The translations under genes were made by a program, and so were the position numbers. Of a stretch of DNA of 64,000 nucleotides, positions 30,365 through 38,416 are shown one piece after another (within the stretch, counting starts at the first letter, position 1; each line of letters starts with the position of its first letter). Source of the stretch: Marinicella algicola (GTDB lineage Bacteria; Pseudomonadota; Gammaproteobacteria; Xanthomonadales; Marinicellaceae); NCBI RefSeq assembly GCF_028401385.1, contig NZ_JAQOMR010000001.1:2606501-2670500 (forward strand), in the 5' to 3' direction. The notes under the pieces are model-generated. The model was not told where the DNA came from. It saw nothing but the letters and a program-made list of their open reading frames with translations, and ran no database searches.

Positions 30365-30844
30365 TCAACCGTGGTTGTGGTGATGGCCGTGATCTCCGTG
30401 ATCGTGATCATGACCGCTATGATAAGCGCCGCGCACCGGCTGGAACGGTTCAACAATCTCGCTGACTGTCGCGCCAAGGCCGAGAAGCATCTGACGGATG
30501 ACATGGTCACGCAGGATCAGGATCCGGTCCGTCTCAATCTGAGCCGGCAGGTGCCGGTTGCCGAGATGCCAGGCAAGTTCGATGATATGGAGGCCGTCAC
30601 GCGGGCGGATTTCGTAAAGCTCTTCGGGTGCTGCAACAATCTCGATTTGCGACCCGTCTTCCAGCACCAGCCGGTCGCCGCTCGCAAACAGCACGGCATC
30701 CTTGAGGTCCAGCATGACCGAGCCACCATCGGCAAGCTTCAGCGCCTTGCGCCGCAAATGGCGCGCCTCATGTGTCAGTTCGACATGCCCGAAAGGCGGT
30801 GTGGTGTCCTTGCCAGAGAGAATATAATTGGTAACGCGTTGCAT
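30365..30844 (-). CDS. ureE: Urease accessory nickel chaperone UreE
   Basis: Nickel-binding metallochaperone, 159 residues, intact. N-terminal half has the peptide-binding fold ([18 protein letters not shown]), the C-terminal half the metal-binding fold with [29 protein letters not shown]. The protein ends in a His/Asp-rich tail ([18 protein letters not shown]) that can store nickel. First gene of ureEFG; the next gene upstream on this strand is the unrelated M42 peptidase, so urease subunits must be encoded elsewhere. Confidence 0.95.
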   Translation of the reverse strand: MQRVTNYILSGKDTTPPFGHVELTHEARHLRRKALKLADGGSVMLDLKDAVLFASGDRLVLEDGSQIEIVAAPEELYEIRPRDGLHIIELAWHLGNRHLPAQIETDRILILRDHVIRQMLLGLGATVSEIVEPFQPVRGAYHSGHDHDHGDHGHHHNHG

Positions 30845-30938
30845 TCTTTCCCTTCAACCACGCCTGAAACAATCCAGGGTAATCAGCATTCATACCAAGA
30901 TTGCACCGCTTGGCAAGCGCGTGCAATGCAGCAATCAT

Positions 30939-32131
30939 TCACGCATGACCGGCATGGTGGGGATGGTTGGGATCGTCGATCTTATCGGACTCGACGTCAG
31001 CAGAGAGTTCCTGCCTGGCCTTGCCCGTCGGCTGGCGGGTAAAGCCGGTCATCGGGCCGGTCTGCTGGAAATCGCGCTTGATCTCGACATCCGAGGTCAG
31101 ATAGGCGGTGATCAACTCTGCAATCGAGCGCAGCGCGTGCATGTGGATCCGCTCATAGCCGTGCGAGGCGTCGACGCCGAAGGCAACCAGCGCCGTGCGC
31201 ACATCCGCGCCCGCCTCCACCGCGCTGGCAGAATCCGAGCGGTAATAGCGGAACACATCCTTCTGGTAGCGGATATCGTTGAACTTGCAGATATCCACCA
31301 GCTTCTTGGTCAGATGCCAGTCGAAGGGGCCGGTCTGGTCGGCCATTGCCATGGTGACACCGAACTCGGACGAATTCTGTCCCGGCGCAGATGTGCCATT
31401 GTCGATCGAGACCAGAGAGGCAACTTCCGGCGCGACGATCGACGACGCACCGACGCCAACCTCCTCGGCGATGGTGAATAGCCAGTGGCTGGCCACCGGT
31501 GTCTCGACGTTTTCATCCTGCATAGCCTTCAGCGCAGCCAGCATCAACGCCACCCCGGCCTTGTTGTCGAGATGGCGGGACACGATGAAGCCGTTGTCGA
31601 GAAATTCAGGCTGCGGGTCAATGGCAACGATGTCGCCGATTTCGATGCCCAAACGGTCGAGGTCCTCTTCGTCGCGCGTGAGCGCATCAACACGCAGTTC
31701 GACATATTGCCAACCAATGGGCATCTCGTCGATCTCGTCATTGAAAGTGTGGCCGGAAGCCTTCAGCGGCAGGATGGTGCCGCGATAAGCGCCCTTCTCG
31801 GTGAACAGAGTGACCCTTGCCCCTTCGGCAAAACGCGCCGACCATGTGCCGATCGGCACAAGCTCAAGGCGGCCATTATGCTTCAGAAATTTCACCTGTG
31901 CGCCGAGCGTATCGACATGGGAGACGACGGCGCGCGCACCGCGGCTGTCCATCCCACGCCGCACGGCTCTGATAGCGCCGCGCCGGGTCAATTCAACGGA
32001 AAGGCCGAGTTTTTCCAACTCGCCCGTAACGAACCGGACGATCGGATCTGTGTAGCCTGTCGGCGAGGAATCGCGAGCAGCGATTTCAGCATGTCGGACA
32101 GGTACTCGGCATCAATCGTCAGTCGTTGCAT
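30939..32131 (-). CDS. NAGGN-system M42-family metallopeptidase (one frame break)
   Basis: Dinuclear-metal aminopeptidase-like protein that accompanies the genes for the osmoprotectant N-acetylglutaminylglutamine amide; probably turns the dipeptide over. Metal ligands: VVSHVDTLGA (HxD), SRHLDNKAGVAL (Asp), AEEVGVGASS (Glu-Glu), LVSIDNGTSAPG (Asp) and HGYERIHMHAL (final His). The C-terminus is His/Pro rich. The frame breaks at 32067-32068; one added base gives the N-terminus MQRLTIDAEYLSDMLKSLLA followed by SPTGYTDPIVRFV. About 397 residues. Starts 3 bp after the ngg stop, so it is the last gene of asnO-ngg-M42. Confidence 0.88.
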
Positions 32132-32134
32132 CAC

Positions 32135-33954
32135 TCACTCGTTTTTCTGCGCCTCGCGGGCTGAAACTCTTGCCCCTGCCGGCATGGACAGCGGGAACAG
32201 CAGATCGACGAACCGTTCGGCCGTCGGCTGCGGCTCGTGGTTGGCAAGCCCCGGACGCTCGTTGGCCTCGATAAAAGCGTATTCCGGGTTTTGGGGCGAC
32301 TTGATCATCAAATCAATCCCCACGACCGGAATATTGATCGCGCGAGCTGCGGAAATCGCGGCATCCACAAGCTTTGGATGGACGATATCAGTGACATCAT
32401 GGATGGTGCCGCCGGTATGCAGATTGGCAGTGCGCCGGACCCTGATTTCCTTGCCGTCTTCCAGTACGTCAGCAAAAGTGTAGCCGGCGCTGCGCACGGT
32501 CCGTTCGGTTTCGGCATCGAGCGGTATGGACGATTCCCCGCCGGTTGCCGCGCTCCGGCGTTCACTCTGGCTGGAAATCAGCTGTTCGATGCTCGACCGC
32601 CCGTCACCGATGATATGCGCGGGGCGGCGTACAGCGGCAGCGATCAGGCGGTAGTTGATGACAATCAGTCGCAGGTCCTCGCCTTCGACCATTTCCTCGA
32701 TCAGCACCGTGTCGCAATAGGCCTTGGCGGCCTCCACGGCATCACGCACTTCCTCAGGCGTGGTGACCCCGACGGAAATCCCCGGCCCTGCTCGCCGCGC
32801 GCCGGTTTTACCACAAGCTTGCCGGCGTCCTTGAGGAAACCGGCGATCGCATCATCACCGGCATCGGAGGTCATTTGGCGCGGCACTCTGACACCAGCGT
32901 CCTCGACGAACCGGCGGGTTACCGACTTGTCGTCGCAGATCGACATCGCGACCGACGTTGTCAGCTCCGAAAGGCTTTCACGACATTGGATCGAGCGGCC
33001 ACCATAGGAGAGGCGGAAGAAACCGCCCTTCGCATCTGTTATCTCCGCTGAAATACCCCTCCTGCGCGCTTCACCGACAATCAGCCGCGCGTAAGGGTTC
33101 AGCGCTTCGTAGTCTTCCTGCTCGGGACCGGTGAACAGGCTTTCATTGATCTGGTTCTTGCGCTTCACGGTAAAAACGGCACCCGTTTGAAACCAAGCTT
33201 CTCGTACAGTCGGATCGCCGGCACATTGTCATGCAGGACAGACAAATCGAGATGCGAGGCGCCACGGGCGAGGAAATGCTCGGCAAGGCGGCGCACCAGC
33301 GCCTCACCGATGCCACGCTGGCGGGCCTGCGGATCGCTTGCCAGACACCAGAGCGATGCCCCTTTTCCGGATCGTTGAAAACTCGACCGTGATCGATACC
33401 GGTCACAGTGCCGAGAATATTGCCGGTATGCTCGTCCTCGGCGACGAAGTAGACAATCGAGCGGGCATCGCGCTGGCGCCAGAAGAAATCGGGACGGACC
33501 ACCACCATGCGCGCGCGGCATAGATGCGATTGATGGACTGGGCATCGATCTCCGACGTCAGACGCCGGATGAAAAAGCCCTGCGGCGGTTTCGATGGTGC
33601 GGCACGATAGGTCGAAAGATCAAGCCGGTAGGTATGCGAGGGATCGAGAAACACCTCCTGCGGGGCGTTGGCGAGCACCACATGCGGATCGCGCACATAG
33701 ATGGCGATGTCGCGGTGATCGGGCACCTCGGCACGCAGCGTCTCGATCAACAGTTTGGCATCGGAAAAGGTCTGACCGAATACGATACGGCCCCAGCCAC
33801 AATCGATCGAAACGTCCGGCTTCATGACGCCGCTGTCATCGCCATTGTTGATCGGCGGTTTCATGCCCTGGGTCCGCATCTTCTTCAGCCGATGGGAATA
33901 GGCATCGCGGCCGCGGTGCTCCGGGTGATCCTTCGGACCCTTTTCCGAGTTCAT
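32135..33954 (-). CDS. ngg: N-acetylglutaminylglutamine synthetase (GNAT + ATP-grasp), four frame breaks
   Basis: Builds N-acetylglutaminylglutamine, precursor of NAGGN. N-terminal half: GNAT acetyltransferase (IVYFVAEDEHTGNILGTVTGID, then LASDPQARQRGIGEALVRRLAEHF with the acetyl-CoA loop, and LHDNVPAIRLYEKLGF). C-terminal half: ATP-grasp ligase (KSVTRRFVEDAGVRVPRQM, KLVVKPARGEQGRGISVGV, LIEEMVEGEDLRLIVIN, FIEANERPGLANHEPQP). Breaks near 33509-33518, at 33359-33362, at 33172-33176 and at 32780-32783 each need one base; the third lies in the linker FFTVKRKNQINE, so the two domains are one polypeptide of about 608 residues, as in known Ngg proteins. 10 bp downstream of asnO. Confidence 0.9.
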
Positions 33955-33964
33955 CGGCTTTTCC

Positions 33965-35740
33965 TCAAATCTCGTGAGACTGCAACCACATTTCCAGAAG
34001 CGCGACCTGCCAGAGTTCCGAGCCGCGCAGCGGCGTGATGTGGCCGATCGGATCGATGAACAGATCGTCGAGATAGGACTTATTGAACAGACCGCGCTCG
34101 CTGGAGACCTGGCTCGTCAGTGTATCACGAACCATGTCGAGATATTCGCCCGAGATGTATTTCAGCTGCGGGACCGGGAAATAGCCCTTCTTGCGGTCGA
34201 TCACCTCATGCGGCACGACAAGACGCGCGGCATCCTTCAGCACACCCTTGCCGCCGTCATTGAGCTTGAACTCCGGCGGGATGGTGGCTGCAAGCTCGGC
34301 AAGCTCGTGGTCGAGGAACGGCACGCGCGCCTCAAGCCCCCAGGCCATGGTCATGTTGTCGACCCGCTTGACCGGGTCATCGACCAGCATCACCTGGCTG
34401 TCGAGACGCAGCGCCCGGTCGACCGGACCTTCCGCGCCCGGCGCCATCAGATGGCTCTCGACGAAGGCGCGGCTGACATCTTCTTCCGCCAGCCATTCCG
34501 GCGAAAGATGACGCGAGAGTTTGGCATGGTCGCGGTCGAAGAAGCCCTTGGCATAATCGCCGACGACATCGTTGGACTTTTCAAGCGGTGGATACCAGTG
34601 ATAGCCGGCAAAAATCTCGTCCGCGCCCTGGCCCGACTGCACCACCTTGATGTGCTTGGAGACCTCGCGAGACAGGAGGAAGAAGCCGATATTGTCGTAG
34701 GAAACCATCGGTTCCGACATTGCATTGATAGTATCGGGCAGCGCGCCCATCAGATCCGACGAGGGCACGAAGATCTTGTGGTGATCCGTGCCGAAACGCT
34801 CGGCGATCAGATCGGAATAGCTGAATTCATCGCCCTTTTCGCCATTCGCTTCCTCAAATCCGATAGAGAAGGTCATCAGGTCCTTCTGGCCTTCCTCGGC
34901 AAGAAGTCCGGTGATGATCGAAGAGTCGACGCCGCCGGACAAAAGCACGCCGACGGGCACGTCTGCGACCATGCGGCGCCTGACCGCCGTGCGCAGGGCG
35001 TCAAGCACCCGGTCGCGCCATTCTTCGCGCGAAAGGCCCGATGTGGCGGGGTCGCGCTGATGCGGCGGCGCCCAGTAGCGAATATCCTCGAACGAGCCGT
35101 CCGGCTCATAGCAGCGGGTGGTCGCCGGCGGCAGCTTGCGCACGCCCTTGAGAATGGTATGCGGCGGCGGCACCACGGCGTGGAACGACATATAATGGTG
35201 CAGCGCCACCGGATCGACAGACTTGTCGATGCCCCCGCCGCGCAGAAGTGCCGGAAGCGTGGAAGCAAACCGGATATTCTTGCCGCTCACCGAATAATAA
35301 AGCGGCTTGATGCCGAACCGGTCACGCGCGAGCATGGCCTTGCCGCTGTCGCGCTCGATAATGGCGAAAGCGAACATGCCATGGAAGCGCTTCACGCAAT
35401 CCCGACCCCAGGCATGATAAGCCTTGAGGATCACTTCGGTATCGCCGGTGGAGAAGAACCGGTAGCCCTTTTCCTCAAGCGTCTTTCGCAATTCCGGATA
35501 GTTGTAGATGCAGCCGTTGAACACGATCGTCAGACCGAGTTCGGGGTCGGTCATCGGCTGTGCGGCCTTTTCGGAGAGATCAATGATCTTCAGGCGGCGA
35601 TGGCCAAAGGCATAATTGCCACGGCCGAGAATGCCGCTGCCATCCGGCCCGCGCGGCGCCAATGCCTCGGTGATGCGCGCGACGGCTTCAGCGTCCGCAA
35701 GCGTTCCGTCAAATCTGATTTCTCCGGCAATACCACACAT
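33965..35740 (-). CDS. asnO: N-acetylglutaminylglutamine amidotransferase (asparagine synthase family)
   Basis: Amidates N-acetylglutaminylglutamine to NAGGN, a compatible solute used under salt stress. 591 residues, intact, starting at MCGIAGEIRFDG, where Cys2 is the glutaminase nucleophile after Met removal. The open frame runs upstream to 35806 but this start is dictated by Cys2. The N-terminal Ntn glutaminase (RGPDGSGI, FNGCIYNY) is followed by the synthetase domain with the PP-loop LLSGGVDSSIITGLL and SGQGADEIFAGYHW. First gene of the NAGGN operon, divergent from a MarR regulator. Confidence 0.94.
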   Translation of the reverse strand: MCGIAGEIRFDGTLADAEAVARITEALAPRGPDGSGILGRGNYAFGHRRLKIIDLSEKAAQPMTDPELGLTIVFNGCIYNYPELRKTLEEKGYRFFSTGDTEVILKAYHAWGRDCVKRFHGMFAFAIIERDSGKAMLARDRFGIKPLYYSVSGKNIRFASTLPALLRGGGIDKSVDPVALHHYMSFHAVVPPPHTILKGVRKLPPATTRCYEPDGSFEDIRYWAPPHQRDPATSGLSREEWRDRVLDALRTAVRRRMVADVPVGVLLSGGVDSSIITGLLAEEGQKDLMTFSIGFEEANGEKGDEFSYSDLIAERFGTDHHKIFVPSSDLMGALPDTINAMSEPMVSYDNIGFFLLSREVSKHIKVVQSGQGADEIFAGYHWYPPLEKSNDVVGDYAKGFFDRDHAKLSRHLSPEWLAEEDVSRAFVESHLMAPGAEGPVDRALRLDSQVMLVDDPVKRVDNMTMAWGLEARVPFLDHELAELAATIPPEFKLNDGGKGVLKDAARLVVPHEVIDRKKGYFPVPQLKYISGEYLDMVRDTLTSQVSSERGLFNKSYLDDLFIDPIGHITPLRGSELWQVALLEMWLQSHEI

Positions 35741-35899
35741 GTTCTGGACGATCGCTCCTGTCTTGGCGCCCGGTCCGAGAACGAAGGGAGGTCTCCCGGC
35801 AAGCAAGGCGCATATTCAAATGTCACGTTGCCGCTTGCGATTAAGCCGCGCGGCTTGATTGCGCTGCGGGATAAGGCCCGCGCTTCTGGGTTGCTTTTT

Positions 35900-35945
35900 A
35901 ATTACAACAAGAATCATTTGAGTTCAAATAATTTCTGTTGTAATT
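35900..35945. promoter_or_regulatory. Nested inverted repeats in the asnO/marR control region
   Basis: A perfect 10-bp inverted repeat AATTACAACA (35900-35909) / TGTTGTAATT (35936-35945) encloses a second palindrome TTTGAGTTCAAA (35917-35928). The AT-rich symmetric layout between a MarR gene and the NAGGN operon is what a MarR operator looks like; the outer arms are three helical turns apart (36 bp start to start). Confidence 0.65.
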
Positions 35946-35955
35946 GACTGATCGT

Positions 35956-36462
35956 ATGAAGGATGAGCACAAAGACCTGACACCGAAAAACGCTGAAGCT
36001 GTGATGAAGGCAATCCGCCGCATCGCGCATGCAATCGACATCCGCTCGAAACGCATCGGCCGCGAAACGGGGCTTACCATTCCGCAGATCGTTGTATTGC
36101 AAGCGGTTAGTGACCAGGGCGCGCTGACGACGGCGGCAATCTCGAAACAGGCGGATCTCAGCCCGGCTACCACGGTTACAATCCTCGACAAGCTTGAAGC
36201 CAAGGGGCTGATCGCCCGGAAACGATCTGTATCGGACAGACGGAAAGTGCAGGCGGTGCTCACGGCTGCGGGATCGAAGACGCTTGCGGGCGCTCCTTCG
36301 CTATTTGCCGATGGCTTTGCGGCCGAATTCTCCACCTTCACCCAGCCAGAACAGCACTCCATCGTCACCTCATTCAGGCGGGTCGCAGACCTTCTGGACC
36401 CGGAAGAAACGGCAAAGCCGAAGAAAGGCATCCTTGCTCCCCGCGACTTGCCGCCTCAGTGA
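35956..36462 (+). CDS. MarR-family transcriptional regulator
   Basis: 168 residues from ATG 35956; a TTG at 35944 is in frame but overlaps the inverted repeat and is less likely. The winged HTH is clear: LTIPQIVVLQAVSDQGALTTAAISKQADLSPATTVTILDKLEAKGLIARKRSVSDRRKVQAVLT, with the MarR DxR wing (SDRRK). Divergent from asnO, hence the likely regulator of NAGGN synthesis, comparable in position to MarR-type EctR next to ectoine genes. Its C-terminus overlaps the convergent small gene at 36456 by 7 bp. Confidence 0.88.
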   Translation: MKDEHKDLTPKNAEAVMKAIRRIAHAIDIRSKRIGRETGLTIPQIVVLQAVSDQGALTTAAISKQADLSPATTVTILDKLEAKGLIARKRSVSDRRKVQAVLTAAGSKTLAGAPSLFADGFAAEFSTFTQPEQHSIVTSFRRVADLLDPEETAKPKKGILAPRDLPPQ

Positions 36463-36743
36463 TTGCGCAACGCATCGATCAGTTCACTCTTGGCCATCTT
36501 TGAGCGGCCGTCGACGCCGATCTTCTGCGCCGGGGCGTAGAGATCATCATGCGACCACTCCTCGTATGGATCGGCTCGGCCGCCCTTCTTCGACGGGTTC
36601 ATCCGGTCATTGGCCTTGGCATTGGCGATGCGCGCAGCCTTCTCCTTAGAGGCGCCGCTCTCGCGCAGTGCCATATAGGTGTCGTCATCCTTGACAGACG
36701 GCCGTTGGTCTTTTGTGCTGGGTGCCATTTCCTGATCCTCCAT
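36456..36743 (-). CDS. Small charged protein with Rho-N/SAP-like C-terminus (DUF7218-like)
   Basis: 95 residues (or 90 from MAPSTKDQ at 36728). Very hydrophilic. The middle SGASKEKAARIANAKAND looks helical, and the end LYAPAQKIGVDGRSKMAKSELIDALRNH has the Rho_N/SAP pattern (L-x2-A-x2-IGVxGRSKM-x-KxELIxAL), a small nucleic-acid-binding helix-extended-loop-helix. Such proteins are common in rhizobia and often linked to stress genes. Function unknown; DNA or RNA binding is inferred. Confidence 0.72.
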   Translation of the reverse strand: MEDQEMAPSTKDQRPSVKDDDTYMALRESGASKEKAARIANAKANDRMNPSKKGGRADPYEEWSHDDLYAPAQKIGVDGRSKMAKSELIDALRNH

Positions 36744-36816
36744 TCAAACCGTCTGAAGAACGTCGCAAACGGCCGATTGGTTCCGAAACACAGGGACCCT
36801 GTGCCCGGCCGGGTGC

Positions 36817-37110
36817 CTATTTCTTCGATCGTGCCTCGGCACCGTCAACGATCGTGCGGATGGTATCGGCAACGCGGTACTGAAAGGCGAAGGACGAATC
36901 GGGGTCGAGACCTGGGTCCTCATCCTGGCCTTTCACGGTCAGCAGGCCGTCAAGCGCGGCGCGGAAAACAGAACGGTTTTCTCCCTCCGGAAGGGTGGCG
37001 GCCAGCGCGATCAAAACTTCCTGGTGAGCTGCAATCTGCGCTTCAAGTCTATCGAGACGTTCTTCCGACATGGGATCCTCACATTTTCCGTTTTCATCAA
37101 CAGGACACAT
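36817..37110 (-). CDS. Conserved hypothetical small protein
   Basis: 97 residues, or 84 if it starts at MSEERLDRLEAQIAAH (37071), which looks more natural. An N-terminal amphipathic, coiled-coil-like helix (RLDRLEAQIAAHQEVLIALAATL) is followed by a second helical stretch (FRAALDGLLTVKG) and a short basic tail. No recognisable domain. Same strand as the small Rho-N-like gene, 73 bp upstream of it. Confidence 0.55.
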   Translation of the reverse strand: MCPVDENGKCEDPMSEERLDRLEAQIAAHQEVLIALAATLPEGENRSVFRAALDGLLTVKGQDEDPGLDPDSSFAFQYRVADTIRTIVDGAEARSKK

Positions 37111-37215
37111 GGCGCATCATAAATCAATGGCGGCGTGCGCGATCGGGCCACCGGGAACAAGCGGCCTTTCCGCGGCGTTCACACTCAGTCAGATGACTTT
37201 TTGCAGGAGCCTTTC

Positions 37216-37820
37216 TTGAACCAAGCCAACACGGCCGAACATGAGTTTCGTTCGCTGACCGAAATCGTCGAACGCACCGTTGCGGAGACCGGAAACGGCG
37301 AGGTCTCCGTTGAACACCTGATGCGCTCTTTCGGCCACGCCTCCTTCATTCCGCTCCTGATCCTGCCCGCGCTCGTGCTGATCACACCACTGAGCGGCGT
37401 CCCTGGCCTTTCGACCGTCTGCGGCCTGATTATCGTGCTGATCGCAGGGCAAAGACTGGTCGGCCACAAGCAGATCTGGCTTCCCGGCTGGATCCGCCAT
37501 CGCACGATCAAGACCGCGAAGCTGCATGCGGGGTTGGAAAAATCCTGCCGTTCACCCGCTTCGTCGACCGCATCAGCCGCAAGCGTATGACCTTCCTGTT
37601 CAAACCGCCTCTGGTATTGTTGCTGCCACTAGCCTGCACCATCTTTGGCGCGATCATGCCAGTCATGGAGTTCGTGCCATTCTCCTCCTCGCTGATCGGC
37701 GTGGCGGTCACGCTGATCGCGTTTTCGATGCTGACCCGGGACGGTCTGTTTGCGCTGCTGGCATTGGTTCCTGTCGGCGTGGTGATCTGGGCGGTTTCCA
37801 GCGTGTTGATGTCGATCTAG
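37216..37820 (+). CDS. exoD: ExoD-family exopolysaccharide synthesis membrane protein (one frame break)
   Basis: Integral membrane protein of about 200 residues named after Sinorhizobium ExoD, needed for normal exopolysaccharide and alkali tolerance there. N-terminal cytosolic helix (TEIVERTVAETGNGEVSVEHLMRSFG) then the family motif FIPLLILPALVLITPLSGVPGLSTVCGLIIVLIAGQ and three more helices. One A missing at 37538-37542 breaks the frame; repaired text is GLEKILPFTRFVDRISRKRM. Start is a TTG at 37216 with AGGAG 8 bases upstream; the open frame extends further but without a ribosome site. Convergent with putR. Confidence 0.85.
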
Positions 37821-37844
37821 TTCCGCGTGTCGTCGGCATGGGTG

Positions 37845-38315
37845 CTACAGCGCCACCCAACTCTGGTCGACCACGGCCTCCATCGCAACATAGCTCGTAG
37901 TCCAGCTGACAAAGGGCAGTTCCGAAATCTCCTCCGCCATGATCTGACGAAAATGCTCCATGTCACGTGAGCGCACCTTGATCTGGTAATCAAATCCGCC
38001 GGCAATCAGATAGCACTCCTCCACCTCGGGGATTTGCCGCACAGCCTCGTTGAATTGCTTCAGCGCCTTTTGCCGTGTGTCGCTCACCTTCACGGTGACA
38101 TAGGTGACATGGGTAAGACCGAGCTTGATCGGGGACAACATTGCGCGGTAACCTTTGATCAAACCCATTTCCTCCATCTGCCGGACCCTGATGGCGACCG
38201 GCGTCTTGGACAGGCCGACCTTACGCGCCAGATCCGTCATGGAGATGCGTGCGTCGAAAACCAGTTCTTCGAGAATTTTGCGATTGATGGGATCGAGTCC
38301 CATGTCCTGACCCAT
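37845..38315 (-). CDS. putR: Lrp/AsnC-family activator of proline catabolism
   Basis: 156 residues, intact. N-terminal HTH (LDPINRKILEELVFDARISMTDLARKVGLSKTPVAIRVRQMEEMGLI) and C-terminal RAM ligand-binding domain (VTYVTVKVSDTRQKALKQFNEAVRQIPEVEECYLIAGGFDYQIKVRSRD). Divergent from putA with about 100 bp between, the same arrangement as PutR-PutA in Agrobacterium and Rhodobacter, where PutR activates putA in response to proline. Confidence 0.93.
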   Translation of the reverse strand: MGQDMGLDPINRKILEELVFDARISMTDLARKVGLSKTPVAIRVRQMEEMGLIKGYRAMLSPIKLGLTHVTYVTVKVSDTRQKALKQFNEAVRQIPEVEECYLIAGGFDYQIKVRSRDMEHFRQIMAEEISELPFVSWTTSYVAMEAVVDQSWVAL

Positions 38316-38416
38316 AATTTCATTATTTTTTGTTATGAATGCCCAAATAAGTAGCGAAAACTAGTCGCATCGTCCAGTCAATTGACGTTAGTCTGGCAAA
38401 AAACGAGGAGCAGATA

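Noticed and set aside
7153..31000. Reading the many broken genes as a pseudogene-rich or decaying region.
   Set aside because: Each is repaired by one base in a short homopolymer, and the remaining sequence is fully conserved with intact active sites; sequence error explains it better.
33974..35947. 657-codon plus-strand frame opposite asnO.
   Set aside because: Shadow of an intact asparagine-synthase family gene; Arg/His-rich translation with no recognisable domain.
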